Assembly: GCF_021655555.1 (NCBI RefSeq)
Contig: NZ_AP023086.1
Location: 5,238,685 to 5,302,684, forward strand
Origin: Marinagarivorans cellulosilyticus
GTDB lineage: Bacteria > Pseudomonadota > Gammaproteobacteria > Pseudomonadales > Cellvibrionaceae
Length of the DNA: 64,000 nt
Direction: 5' to 3'
Part shown: positions 42,320 to 51,922 of the stretch, piece after piece
Position numbering within the stretch: position 1 is the stretch's first letter
Layout of the letters: each line of letters opens with the position of its first letter
Position numbers and translations under genes: made by a program
Notes under the pieces: generated by a model
What the model was told of the DNA's origin: nothing
The model's database searches: none
Seen by the model: only the letters and a program-made list of their open reading frames with translations

Positions 42320-45292
42320 ATGGCAGATTCACAAACTTCTTTGGTTCAACTTCAATCTTTGCTGGCTATTGCGCCAGAAGCTCCCGATAGCGACCATACT
42401 AATGAGGCTATCCAACAATGGTTAGAACAGTTATCCGCCACCAGTCTGTCGGCACTATTCGATAGCCAGCCCAATCAATGGCGCAACCAGTGGCACCAAA
42501 CGCTAGCATGTAGCCTGTTTGTACGAAGCCAATTATTGCAACCTGAACAAGATAGCCCCACCTTGCTTTCGATATTACCCAACTTGAATACGCAATGGGC
42601 AATTACCGACTATCAGCAATCATTGCAACAACACCTTGCACCTTTGCTGGACGATAAAAGTGTAGATTCAGGGCTGCGGCAATGGCGTAACTTGATGATG
42701 GTGAGATGTATATGGCGCGATCTAAACCGCTTGGCACCCACATTAGATATCACGAAAGAACTCACCCTAATGGCCGACGTTGCGGTTAATTTTGCTCTTA
42801 ATTATCACTATAACGCGATGGTTAAAAGCAAAGGGACTCCCGTTAACGCTCAAGGCCAAGCCCAACCTATGCTAGTTATTGGTATGGGTAAGCTTGGGGC
42901 TTACGAGCTTAATTTAAGTTCAGATATCGACCTTATCTTTGCCTACCCAGAATCCGGCCAAACAACGCCAAGCCCTACAAATGGAAACGTCATTAGCAAC
43001 CAAGAGTTTTTTACCCAACTCGGGCAAAAACTCATTAAAACGCTTGATGCGCAAACGGCAGATGGTTTTGTATTTCGGGTAGATATGCGTCTGCGCCCGT
43101 ATGGTCAAAGCGGGGCGCTTGTCAGTAACTTTGATGCCCTCGAGAATTACTACCTTACCCAAGGCCGCGACTGGGAACGCTACGCAATGGTTAAGGCGCG
43201 CGTAATGGCGTGCTCCGCCGGTGATGCACAAAATAGCGTCCCTTTAGCAGCAGCAACCAACGAACTCCTCACCCTACTGCGAAACTTTACTTACCGTAAG
43301 TACGTCGACTTTTCCGCCATTGAAGCGCTGCGAGACTTAAAAACCCGCATTCGCCAAGAGGTAAAGCGCCGACGACTTAAAGGCAATGTAAAGCTAGGTG
43401 AGGGCGGTATACGTGAAGTTGAGTTTATTGTGCAAGCACTACAACTGATTCGCGGTGGCCGCGATAGCCAATTGCAAACGCCTTCGCTGGTAAATGCCCT
43501 GAACGCGCTAGTAACACTAGAGGCCATTCCAGCTGATGTTGCCAGGGCGCTATTAAATAGTTACCTTTTTTTGCGCAACGCCGAACATGCGATTCAAGCT
43601 TGGCAAGACAAGCAAACGCAAGACCTTCCTCAAAGCTCAAACAGCCAGTGGGCATTAGCGCAAGCGATGGGTGCAAAAGATTGGCCAGAATTTGAATTGC
43701 AGCTTAGCCAACACATGCACTTTGTTAGCGAGCAATTTGGCGAGGTCATTGCCGACAAAGACAACAACAAAAACACACAAGCAGGCCAGCAATGGCGCTC
43801 TATTTGGAACGAAACACAAGCACCATTTATTACCGAGCTACTCGAGCAGCTAGATTTTGACTGTGCCGATGACGGCGCTCAAACTTTGCTCGCCTTACAC
43901 CAGGCCCCACAGGTACTCGCCACCGATAAAACCGGCGCCGATCGACTCAATCGCTTTGTTCCACTACTGCTGCAAAAACTTAGCAGCCGGGCCGGCGCAG
44001 GCCAAACATTACAACGCCTGCAGCCTTTTATCATCGCTATTGCGCGGCGCAGCGCTTACCTTTTGCTACTTATAGAAAACCCTGCAGCACTAGAACAACT
44101 GGTAATACTTAGCGAAGCCAGCCCCTGGATCCCCGAGCGCCTAGCCGAATACCCAGCACTGCTAGATGAACTACTCAGCCCAACCAACCTATACCAAATA
44201 CCCAATAAAGAAGAATTAAGCGCCGAACTAACCCAAACTATTTTGCGCATTCCAGAAGACGACTTAGAACAGCAAATGGAAGCCTTGCGCTACTTTAGGC
44301 ACGCCCACGGATTAAAGGTCGCTGCCTGCGAAGTCACCGGTAAACTACCGTTAATGAAGGTTAGTGATTACCTAACAGAGCTAGCAGAAGTTGTATTGAG
44401 CTATGCCCTCGATTTGGCCTGGCAAGATATGTGTCGCAAGCATGGTTTACCTGGCGACCATGAAGGCGGCAACCAGCCCAATTTTGTTGTTATAGGCTAC
44501 GGCAAGCTCGGTGGCATAGAGCTAGGCCACGGCAGCGACTTAGATTTGGTTTTTATTCACAATGCCAATGCTCAAAAAGAAACCCAAGCCAGCGAAGGCC
44601 AGCGCGCACTAGACAACCACACCTTCTATACCCGCATGGGGCAAAAACTCATTTTATTACTCGATACCAAAATGCCATCGGGCACATTATACGAAGTGGA
44701 TATGCGCCTTAGGCCATCGGGTAACTCCGGCATGCTTGTTAGCACCCTTAGCGCATTTAGCAAATACCAAAGCGATGCCGCCTGGACTTGGGAGCACCAA
44801 GCCCTAGTAAGAACCCGCGTAGTCGCCGGTAATGCGCAACTGGCGCAAGAATTTGCCGCTGTACGTAAAACAACACTCTGCAGTGAGCGCGATTTAGCAA
44901 AACTAAAAAAAGACGTGACCGAAATGCGGCAAAAAATGCGCAGCCAACTGGGTAGCAAAACCAAGGAGGAACAAGCCGGTCAATTCCATATAAAACAAGA
45001 CGCCGGTGGCATAGTCGATATTGAATTCATCGTGCAATACCTCGTCCTAGCTCACGCCCACAACAACCCAACGTTGGTTGAATGGTCGGATAATATTCGC
45101 ATTTTGGAAGCCATTGGCCAAAGTGACTTGTTAAGTGAGACGCAAATTACAACACTAATTGAAGCTTACAAAGCACTACGCTCAGAAACCCATAAACTGG
45201 CTTTGCAGCAGCGTGGCAATAAAATAGATGGTGCTGGGTTTGAGGGGTTGAGGGGGGATGTGCAGGGTGTTTGGCGGGAGTTGCTGGAGTAG
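42320..45292 (+). CDS. glnE: Glutamate-ammonia-ligase adenylyltransferase (bifunctional)
   Basis: A 990-residue enzyme that adenylylates and deadenylylates glutamine synthetase in response to PII. It has two nucleotidyltransferase domains: the N-terminal deadenylylase (GMGKLGAYELNLSSDIDLIFAYP) and the C-terminal adenylyltransferase (GYGKLGGIELGHGSDLDLVFIHN), each with the GS-D-x-D metal site, each followed by a DMRLRP segment and GxxDIEF/REVEF helical region. Length is in the family range. In Pseudomonas it is directly followed by ilvE; here 5.4 kb of minus-strand genes separate them. Confidence 0.98.
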   Translation: MADSQTSLVQLQSLLAIAPEAPDSDHTNEAIQQWLEQLSATSLSALFDSQPNQWRNQWHQTLACSLFVRSQLLQPEQDSPTLLSILPNLNTQWAITDYQQSLQQHLAPLLDDKSVDSGLRQWRNLMMVRCIWRDLNRLAPTLDITKELTLMADVAVNFALNYHYNAMVKSKGTPVNAQGQAQPMLVIGMGKLGAYELNLSSDIDLIFAYPESGQTTPSPTNGNVISNQEFFTQLGQKLIKTLDAQTADGFVFRVDMRLRPYGQSGALVSNFDALENYYLTQGRDWERYAMVKARVMACSAGDAQNSVPLAAATNELLTLLRNFTYRKYVDFSAIEALRDLKTRIRQEVKRRRLKGNVKLGEGGIREVEFIVQALQLIRGGRDSQLQTPSLVNALNALVTLEAIPADVARALLNSYLFLRNAEHAIQAWQDKQTQDLPQSSNSQWALAQAMGAKDWPEFELQLSQHMHFVSEQFGEVIADKDNNKNTQAGQQWRSIWNETQAPFITELLEQLDFDCADDGAQTLLALHQAPQVLATDKTGADRLNRFVPLLLQKLSSRAGAGQTLQRLQPFIIAIARRSAYLLLLIENPAALEQLVILSEASPWIPERLAEYPALLDELLSPTNLYQIPNKEELSAELTQTILRIPEDDLEQQMEALRYFRHAHGLKVAACEVTGKLPLMKVSDYLTELAEVVLSYALDLAWQDMCRKHGLPGDHEGGNQPNFVVIGYGKLGGIELGHGSDLDLVFIHNANAQKETQASEGQRALDNHTFYTRMGQKLILLLDTKMPSGTLYEVDMRLRPSGNSGMLVSTLSAFSKYQSDAAWTWEHQALVRTRVVAGNAQLAQEFAAVRKTTLCSERDLAKLKKDVTEMRQKMRSQLGSKTKEEQAGQFHIKQDAGGIVDIEFIVQYLVLAHAHNNPTLVEWSDNIRILEAIGQSDLLSETQITTLIEAYKALRSETHKLALQQRGNKIDGAGFEGLRGDVQGVWRELLE

Positions 45293-45320
45293 GGTGACTT
45301 TAAAGCGTAACACTGACTAG

Positions 45321-45432
45321 ATCTCGGCCCATACGGTAAATTTTGTTCAAAAACACCGTAAATACCTCCATGTAGGTTCCACTCGGCTCCTGCCTCATAG
45401 GTTTTGACAAAACTTACCGTATGGGCCTGACG
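45321..45432. repeat. Extragenic palindromic repeat, copy A
   Basis: This 112-bp element begins and ends with near-perfect inverted arms (45326-45352 and 45402-45427, GGCCCATACGGTAA type). Read as reverse complement it is closely similar to copy B at 46987-47100: both start CGTCAGGCC, share CAAAACCTATGAGGC in the middle and end GCCGAGAT. It lies between glnE and the immunity-like lipoprotein gene. Confidence 0.85.
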
Positions 45433-45442
45433 TAGGATGTTT

Positions 45443-45895
45443 TTATTGGTGGCCTCCGAATGAAAGAGGTTTGGCTTCACACTGTGATGACGTTAATGAT
45501 TGCTCAACGATACTAATACTGCAGGTCGCTATAAATGCCGAGCCTCGAGAAAGAGAGCCATCGATTGTATAAGTGAATGTACTATTACTAAGCGCGTATT
45601 CACTAAATTCAATAAAAGCAAAATCCGTTTTGGCATCAAATGCGTTCGGGTAACCTAAAATGTTAACCTTGCAAAGGCTCATTTCCGATCGTATTTCGGC
45701 ATTGCTAGAACGCAAAGTGACCTTAGGGCAAGCCTCTGAAACCTCCATATCCTGATGCAGCACTTGTAGGTGAATATTCTTGTCGCTAAAAGCGTATTCG
45801 TGCCCAGATATTAAATTGGCTGGCACCTCCCCTTCAGAAAACATCGAGCACCCAGCAATAAGAATCAATGAGGTTAGCGTTAAACATCTAATCAT
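45443..45895 (-). CDS. Small lipoprotein, probable immunity protein for the muramidase
   Basis: A 150-residue lipoprotein: signal MIRCLTLTSLILIAGC (lipobox IAGC), then about 130 beta-rich residues with four Cys (EACPKV, MSLCKV, IATCSI, SQCEA) that may form two disulfides in the periplasm. No named family. The ATG overlaps the muramidase gene stop (ATGA), so the pair is translationally coupled. A periplasm-facing lipoprotein encoded directly after a peptidoglycan-cleaving enzyme that lacks a signal peptide is the usual layout of an effector with its immunity protein. The immunity role is inferred. Confidence 0.72.
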   Translation of the reverse strand: MIRCLTLTSLILIAGCSMFSEGEVPANLISGHEYAFSDKNIHLQVLHQDMEVSEACPKVTLRSSNAEIRSEMSLCKVNILGYPNAFDAKTDFAFIEFSEYALSNSTFTYTIDGSLSRGSAFIATCSISIVEQSLTSSQCEAKPLSFGGHQ

Positions 45896-46863
45896 TCGGG
45901 AGTACCTGTTGGCTGATTGTGAGAGATTTTGGCTCCGTCATTAACTGATTGAATGACGACCTTCCCTTTTTTTAGCTTCTCTTTGCTAACCTGGTCCAGG
46001 TACTCTTTGCGCAGATCAAAACGATTAGTTGGCCATAATTCCCAATTCTTTTTTTCAATAATTATTTTTTTTAATTCATCAAAGTCATTATTACTAACAG
46101 ATTTCTGTATTTTTTTTCGGCTATTACCGGTGTAGTCTCCCCTAAAGCGTAGATCAACAAGTATGTCCAGTATTGCAGGGTCGAGTTCATCCCAATTGGT
46201 TTTTCCGTAAGCTTTTATAACACTGCTTTTATTTCCAATTCTTTTCACATCAGCAGTAATATCTTTATAAACGTGCTCAAAGAGCGCTAGTTGTGCTTGG
46301 GCACTGATTTCGAAATCAAGCAAATCTTGATCAATGATAAATTGACGCGCCGCGACGCCCTGCAAACCAGCTGCTTGACTAATTTTTGTAGCAAAGTTGC
46401 TGGGAATAGATACTAGAGAGAGGTGTTTCTTTATTTCGGCACTTGAACGCTGCTTAAGATCATAGCCTCGTCCTATGGTCAATCCGGATGTGTTGCTAGG
46501 GACGTGTAACACTCGGCTATGGTACCTACCGCCCTCACTTCCTTCGGCTTTCCAGGTTAACAGTCCATTCGACGGAGGGACTATCGCAACGTGAGTTCGC
46601 GTTGATTTCATGAATGCAACTAAACTTTTAAAGCTCCCCGAATTACTACTTGTTACTTGGCCGTCCGGCACTAAACTCTTTTGGTGGTCTTTCTGAAAGT
46701 TTCTGATCTCTTCAATAAGTGATTCATCACACTTATCTGAGACTGCTGTTATAGTAAGCTTTTTCTTGCGTCGATAAACGTTGATCAAAGCTCGAATAAG
46801 CTTAACGTCAGTTCCAATATTTTTCCCTTTCTCCCCAACCGAATTTGTTATGGCAAGTTTCAT
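45892..46863 (-). CDS. Pesticin-like muramidase with N-terminal peptidoglycan-binding-like domain (probable secreted effector)
   Basis: A 323-residue protein without signal peptide. Residues ~1-88 resemble a PG_binding_1 domain (NIGTDVKLIRALINVYRR, IRNFQKDHQKSLVPDGQV). Residues ~95-290 match the pesticin/T4-lysozyme-type fold: LLTWKAEGSEGG with Glu107 or Glu110 as catalytic acid, then SGLTIGRGYDL with Thr129 and Asp135, the latter two spaced exactly like Thr201/Asp207 of pesticin, and a late DPAILDILVDLRFRGDYTG helix. Such enzymes cleave the MurNAc-GlcNAc bond. With no secretion signal and a coupled lipoprotein downstream, it fits a type VI-type antibacterial effector. The gene is visibly A/T-richer than glnE and the helicase gene beside it. 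A phage endolysin is the main alternative. Confidence 0.75.
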   Translation of the reverse strand: MKLAITNSVGEKGKNIGTDVKLIRALINVYRRKKKLTITAVSDKCDESLIEEIRNFQKDHQKSLVPDGQVTSSNSGSFKSLVAFMKSTRTHVAIVPPSNGLLTWKAEGSEGGRYHSRVLHVPSNTSGLTIGRGYDLKQRSSAEIKKHLSLVSIPSNFATKISQAAGLQGVAARQFIIDQDLLDFEISAQAQLALFEHVYKDITADVKRIGNKSSVIKAYGKTNWDELDPAILDILVDLRFRGDYTGNSRKKIQKSVSNNDFDELKKIIIEKKNWELWPTNRFDLRKEYLDQVSKEKLKKGKVVIQSVNDGAKISHNQPTGTPE

Positions 46864-46986
46864 TATAATTCCCTTATATGATGTGAATTTTTATCAATGC
46901 TAGCACGACCTTAAAGATTCAGGCAAACAGTGGCTGTGTAGATCAATATATGACACGTTTTTAAACCCCACTGATCTCAGAAAAAA

Positions 46987-47100
46987 CGTCAGGCCTGTGC
47001 GATAAGGTTATTCAAAACCTATGAGGCCTGGATGGCCGATTGGAGCCATCAAGGATGATTTACGGCGTTTTTGAAAAACTTTACCGCATATAGCCGAGAT
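46987..47100. repeat. Extragenic palindromic repeat, copy B (inverted relative to copy A)
   Basis: This 114-bp element reads CGTCAGGCC...GCCGAGAT on the plus strand, the reverse orientation of copy A (45321-45432). Together the two copies frame the muramidase and lipoprotein genes. Internal arms (GCCTGTGCGATAAGG and CTTTACCGCATATAGCC) are imperfectly complementary. Confidence 0.82.
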
Positions 47101-47147
47101 ATCTCCTTACGCTAATAATCCACATAACTCTGCCAATATTCATCCAT

Positions 47148-50100
47148 CTACCCCAACAGCGCCAATAACTCATCGCTTGATTTAGGCAATTTTGATTTTT
47201 GTGTACCATCAAATAAAGCATCGGCTAGGGCTTTTTTATCGGCTTGTAGGGCTTGGATTTTTTCTTCTACAGTGCCTTGTGCTACCAACTTATACACAAA
47301 TACAGTTTTATCTTGGCCTATGCGGTAGGCGCGGTCGGTGGCTTGGTCTTCTACCGCGGGGTTCCACCATGGGTCTACGTGGATTACGGTATCGGCCGCG
47401 GTTAAGTTTAGGCCCGAGCCGCCGGCTTTTAAGCTAATAAGAAAAATGGGCGCTTCACCCGCTTGAAACAGCTTAACCAACTCGCCACGGTTTTTGCTGG
47501 CACCGGTTAGTTTGATAAAAGGAATTTTAGCTTTATTCAGGTCGTCCGCTATTACCGACAACATCGACACAAACTGCGAAAAAACTAAAACGCGCCGGCC
47601 TTCGTGCACCATTTCTGGCAGGGTTTCTTGTAACCAGCTGCGTTTAGCGGAGTTTTTTACTTTTTTGGCCTGGGCTAATTTTACCAGCGACGGGTCGATA
47701 CAGGCTTGGCGCAATTTCAGCAGCGCATCTAAAAATTCAATATGGCTACGCTTAGCACCTTTTTCTTGGAACAGTTGGCGCACGTGTTTTTCCATGCTGT
47801 TACGAATACCTTCGTAAAGCTTGCGCTGATCCTTCTCTAGATGCACATGCTGGACTATTACATTTTTAGGCGGTAGTTCTTTGGCCACATCCCCTTTGTG
47901 GCGGCGTAACATAAAGGGTGCTACTTGCTGTGCAAGGCGCTGATTCACGCTTTCATTTTGCTCGCTTTCGATGGGTTTACGGTAGTGCTTGTTAAAATGT
48001 TCTTGCTTACCCAACAAGTTCGGTAGTGCAAAATCCATAATTGACCACAGCTCGCCCAAGTGATTTTCTAACGGGGTGCCAGTTAAAGCCAAACGCATAT
48101 TGCCTTGCAACTGGCGGGCTGCACGTGTTGTTTTGGCATTCGCATTTTTAATGGCTTGCGCTTCGTCTAGAACGATTACATCAAAACAATGTTGTTTGAG
48201 TATGTCGATATCGCGTTGTAGTACGCCATAGCTTGTCACAACTAAGTCATAAAAAGGGATATCTGGGATATCTTCTTTGCGCTCTGGGCCATGCAGTATA
48301 AGTACACTTAAGCCTGGCGAAAAACGCTCGGCTTCGCTTTGCCAGTTCCATAAAAGACTCGTGGGCGCCACGATTAAACAACCATTATTCAGCTTACGGC
48401 CACTTTTTAGTTTTTGTAATAAAGCTAAGGTTTGCAGGGTTTTCCCCAACCCCATGTCATCCGCCAATATTCCCCCAAGTTGGTGCTGCTGCAAAAAATT
48501 TAGCCAATTTAAGCCATCTTGCTGATAATCACGCAACTGCGCATTGAGCTTTTTCGGTACCGCAACGGGCTTAATGCCTTTAAAGTTTTGTAATTGTTTT
48601 TTAAGTTTTTTAAAGTTTGGCGCACGCCTTTCGTCTAGTTCGCTAAACTCTTGCAGCATTGGTACGCGATAGGGCGGCAAGCTAATCGCTTCGCCAAATT
48701 TTTCACCCGAATAAAGCTCTTCAAGAGTTTGTGTAAGATGGCGAAATCGCTGCATTTCAATAATATGCCATTGGCCGGCACTCTGAATCATCAGCTGCTT
48801 TGGGAAGCCCTCAGCAAACCAACGTTGTAATAACTCTTGACTGTTAATATCAAGCCCGTCAACTTGCAAACTTAGGGCCATACTAAACCAGCCGTTATCT
48901 TGATCGCCTACCTCTGTATGTAAGCTGGCATCAAGCTCGGTGGGCGCTCGATAACTTGGATCTGTAGTACACAACCAACCACGCTTCTCGCATAAATCAG
49001 CCAACTTAGGCAACACAGCTTGCCAGCGTGTAATACGCTGGACTTCATCAAAGCTAAAAATCATCCAAATTTTCTTATGGCTTTTTTCTACTTCTAAGCT
49101 GTCGAATTCTGCTTTAAAACCCAATATTTCTAGTGCTCTGATTGCATCCAATTCCGTTTTTCCATCACAAGTAATGCGGTAATGTTGGCCATTCATTTCA
49201 TGCCTTTGGTCTTTATCCAGTAAGTCTAGGCGGTGCCAACCAGCATCAAAAGAAAAGTCACCGTAATGCACTTTCAACTGTAACGCAGGGAATTGATCGC
49301 GGGCGCATAGAATCAATTCAAACCTTGCTTCAGTTAAGTGAATTTCCAGTAACTCCGGTATATCGGGCTGTACTGTTGTCGGTAGGCTACTAAAAAAGGC
49401 GCTATGCGTCGCAGTCATTTTATTCAGCGGTAGTTCTGGCATGGCCTGCAACAATGATAATCGTTGCCCATTGACTAAAGACTCTAAAGGCCCAAGGGTA
49501 TTATTATCGCGATACCAAGGCCTCTGAGCGAGGTATATTTTCGCATCCGGTAAGCCTTGCACCCTTAGCTCGCAATCCAAGGTGGCGTGCTTTTTTATCC
49601 AATGGATATCTAACGGCACAGAACTACCCAGCAATAACGGGGCGGCATTCAGCTTACTTCTAGAAGAATTACTATCGTACAAGCGGCCACTTTCTAGTGC
49701 TAGCTGCAGCATTAGGCAGCTAATGTCATCATTAATTAATTGCTCAGTACTCTGTACATACTGGCTCTCCCATAACTGCGCTATTTTTTGATCAAACACA
49801 TCCCCATCATCATGATATTCATTACACGGTACCAAGTTCAGCTCATCCTCCTTTCGGTAGGATAAATCCACAACAGGGTTTAAATAGAGCTGCCGATCTT
49901 TTTCCTCTAGCAAGTAATAAAGTGTATTTTTATCTGCCGCTGTATTTAAGGCTTTAGTAGGTTGCTTCTCTAGAACCAATTGGCACTGCTGCAACCAACT
50001 GTCCTGTGGTGATGTGGCGGGCCTTTTAGCCGAAATAGGAAGCAGGCGAGCGGGTTGGGCAGCCTTCATCGCAAATATAACCGCAGCTGCATGTTTACAA

Positions 50101-50318
50101 CTGAAGCCGTAAGGGCAGTTACATTGATACTCTATATACTGGTTGGATGCGGTGATGCTGACGCGATATTTGTTTCCACGACTACCTATAACCACACAGC
50201 TAACGCCGTTTTGGCTGTATTTTAAGCTGCCAACAGCACCTTCATTAAATAAGCTTTTACCACGCTGCCAAATAGCTGCACTAAAGTGATCACGCTGAAC
50301 TTTATCCTGAAGGGACAT
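47148..50318 (-). CDS. SNF2-family DNA-dependent ATPase/helicase with SWIM zinc finger
   Basis: About 1056 residues. An N-terminal SWIM zinc finger (EYQCNCPYGFSCKHAAAV, CxC...CxH) is followed by a long beta/alpha accessory region. The two RecA-like lobes then fill the C-terminal half: Walker A DDMGLGKTLQTLALL, Walker B VLDEAQAIKN, LTGTPLENHLGELW, and the C-lobe GGSGLNLTAADTVIHVDPWWNPAVEDQATDRAYRIGQ. This is the HepA/RapA-like bacterial SNF2 group; substrates may be DNA- or RNA-polymerase-bound complexes. I start at ATG 50318 (MSLQDKVQRD); an in-frame ATG at 50345 is equally open and neither has a strong ribosome-binding site. Confidence 0.93.
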   Translation of the reverse strand: MSLQDKVQRDHFSAAIWQRGKSLFNEGAVGSLKYSQNGVSCVVIGSRGNKYRVSITASNQYIEYQCNCPYGFSCKHAAAVIFAMKAAQPARLLPISAKRPATSPQDSWLQQCQLVLEKQPTKALNTAADKNTLYYLLEEKDRQLYLNPVVDLSYRKEDELNLVPCNEYHDDGDVFDQKIAQLWESQYVQSTEQLINDDISCLMLQLALESGRLYDSNSSRSKLNAAPLLLGSSVPLDIHWIKKHATLDCELRVQGLPDAKIYLAQRPWYRDNNTLGPLESLVNGQRLSLLQAMPELPLNKMTATHSAFFSSLPTTVQPDIPELLEIHLTEARFELILCARDQFPALQLKVHYGDFSFDAGWHRLDLLDKDQRHEMNGQHYRITCDGKTELDAIRALEILGFKAEFDSLEVEKSHKKIWMIFSFDEVQRITRWQAVLPKLADLCEKRGWLCTTDPSYRAPTELDASLHTEVGDQDNGWFSMALSLQVDGLDINSQELLQRWFAEGFPKQLMIQSAGQWHIIEMQRFRHLTQTLEELYSGEKFGEAISLPPYRVPMLQEFSELDERRAPNFKKLKKQLQNFKGIKPVAVPKKLNAQLRDYQQDGLNWLNFLQQHQLGGILADDMGLGKTLQTLALLQKLKSGRKLNNGCLIVAPTSLLWNWQSEAERFSPGLSVLILHGPERKEDIPDIPFYDLVVTSYGVLQRDIDILKQHCFDVIVLDEAQAIKNANAKTTRAARQLQGNMRLALTGTPLENHLGELWSIMDFALPNLLGKQEHFNKHYRKPIESEQNESVNQRLAQQVAPFMLRRHKGDVAKELPPKNVIVQHVHLEKDQRKLYEGIRNSMEKHVRQLFQEKGAKRSHIEFLDALLKLRQACIDPSLVKLAQAKKVKNSAKRSWLQETLPEMVHEGRRVLVFSQFVSMLSVIADDLNKAKIPFIKLTGASKNRGELVKLFQAGEAPIFLISLKAGGSGLNLTAADTVIHVDPWWNPAVEDQATDRAYRIGQDKTVFVYKLVAQGTVEEKIQALQADKKALADALFDGTQKSKLPKSSDELLALLG

Positions 50319-50345
50319 ACAAAATAACTCTAAAAAAGTGCGCAT

Positions 50346-50764
50346 ACTAGGGGGCCACTATAACCCTGACAAGGCATGCTTTAGCCGCTGCTACGGTGTT
50401 ATTGGCAACAATACCTTCGCGTTCTAATCAAAGCTACCAAAGCGCCCTAACTCCCTACCGTCGCAGCACGATTTATGGTTCAATACACGTACTTTGCCTC
50501 AGCTGCTGCAGTGCTTGCCTTTTGAACGACCTTCAAAGCCAAACTGCCTAAATTCGCAGCTTGCTTAGCCCCACAAGCGACTAAGATAATCAAAGCGAAT
50601 AAGGCAATCAAAGCCCACAAGTCTTTTTGCCATAACTAGCCTCACCTTCGCTAGATGCAAAACTTTATTGAACTATAATGCGAGCGAAGCTCGGCCCCGG
50701 CCGTTAGCCCGCGCCTTGAGCACGCTCATTTACATTCGACGCTTTAACTTAGAGAGAAACAACT
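50346..50764. other. Divergent intergenic region between the SNF2 helicase and ilvE
   Basis: About 420 bp carrying both promoters. No gene is supported. A perfect TATAAT on the plus strand at 50674-50679 could be the -10 box of ilvE, about 86 bp before its start, though no good -35 box sits 16-18 bp upstream of it. Confidence 0.4.
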
Positions 50765-51691
50765 ATGAATTTTGCCGATCGTGATGGCGTAATTTGGTTT
50801 GATGGCGAAATGGTACCTTGGCGCGATGCTCGCGTTCACGTACTCACCCACACATTGCACTACGGCATGGGCGTTTTTGAAGGTGTGCGTGCTTACCACG
50901 CTGGCGATAAAGGCAGCTGCATATTCAAGCTGCAAGAGCATACCGACCGCTTGTTCCGCTCTGCCCATATTATGCGTATGGAAATGCCCTACAGCAAAGA
51001 AGAGCTAAACGAAGCGCAACGCGCCGTAGTAAGGGAAAACAACCTCGACGAGGCTTACCTTCGCCCGATGGCTTTTTTAGGCTCTGAAGGCATGGGCCTA
51101 CGTGCCGATGCGCTGAAAACACACGTGATCGTCGCCGCTTGGAACTGGCCCTCTTATATGTCGCCAGAAGCCAAAGAAAATGGCATTAAGATCCGCACCT
51201 CTAGCTACACGCGTCACCACGTGAATATCACCATGTGTAAAGCCAAAGCGAACGGCAACTACATTAACTCTATGCTAGCGCTGCGCGAAGCCTTGGATAG
51301 CGGTTGTGAAGAGGCTTTGCTGTTGGATAACGAAGGTTACGTTGCTGAAGGCAGCGGTGAAAACTTTTTCATGGTGCGCGATGGTATTATTTACACCCCA
51401 GAGCTAACCAGCTGCCTAGACGGCATTACGCGTAAAACCATCTTCCAATTAGCTGAAGACTGCGGCTACGAAATTCGTGAAAAGCGCATTACCCGTGATG
51501 AAGTATACGTTGCCGACGAAGCCTTCTTTACCGGAACTGCCGCTGAAGTATTGCCTATCCGTGAATATGACGGTCGCATTATTGGCGAAGGAAAACGTGG
51601 CCCCGTCACAACCATCCTTCAAGACTTATATTTCAAAGCGGTTAAAGGCGAGCTTCCAGCGCATACCGATTGGCTTGCCCCGGTTAAGTAA
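50765..51691 (+). CDS. ilvE: Branched-chain amino acid aminotransferase
   Basis: A 308-residue fold-type IV PLP enzyme that transaminates valine, leucine and isoleucine keto acids with glutamate. Diagnostic parts: GVIWFDGEMVPWRDARVHVLTHTLHYGMGVFEGVRAY, the Schiff-base Lys in the KAKANGNYINSMLAL block, the ALLLDNEGYVAEGSGENFFMVRDG segment and EAFFTGTAAEVLPI. An AGAGA ribosome-binding site is 10 bases upstream. A terminator follows, so it is monocistronic. Confidence 0.98.
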   Translation: MNFADRDGVIWFDGEMVPWRDARVHVLTHTLHYGMGVFEGVRAYHAGDKGSCIFKLQEHTDRLFRSAHIMRMEMPYSKEELNEAQRAVVRENNLDEAYLRPMAFLGSEGMGLRADALKTHVIVAAWNWPSYMSPEAKENGIKIRTSSYTRHHVNITMCKAKANGNYINSMLALREALDSGCEEALLLDNEGYVAEGSGENFFMVRDGIIYTPELTSCLDGITRKTIFQLAEDCGYEIREKRITRDEVYVADEAFFTGTAAEVLPIREYDGRIIGEGKRGPVTTILQDLYFKAVKGELPAHTDWLAPVK

Positions 51692-51717
51692 TTACACCCC
51701 GTGTACTACATGTGCTA

Positions 51718-51743
51718 AAAGGCGCTTTAAAAGCGCCTTTTTT
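51718..51743 (+). terminator. Intrinsic terminator of ilvE
   Basis: Stem AAAGGCGCT/AGCGCCTTT, loop TTAAA, with T-run to 51743, 27 bp after the ilvE stop. Confidence 0.92.
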
Positions 51744-51922
51744 CGTATTGGCAGCTGCTTTAGCTTTCTAATATCCCACCGGTAAGATAAAACTCTCGAC
51801 CCAGCCCCTAAAGGGACGTATTCCTGCAGCCAGCCTGAACAATATCGTATTGCAGCGCGCGATGGCGATTGATAGCATCAACTGTTTAGCTTCTTGAAAA
51901 CAACCGCCACAAAAAGTCGTTA

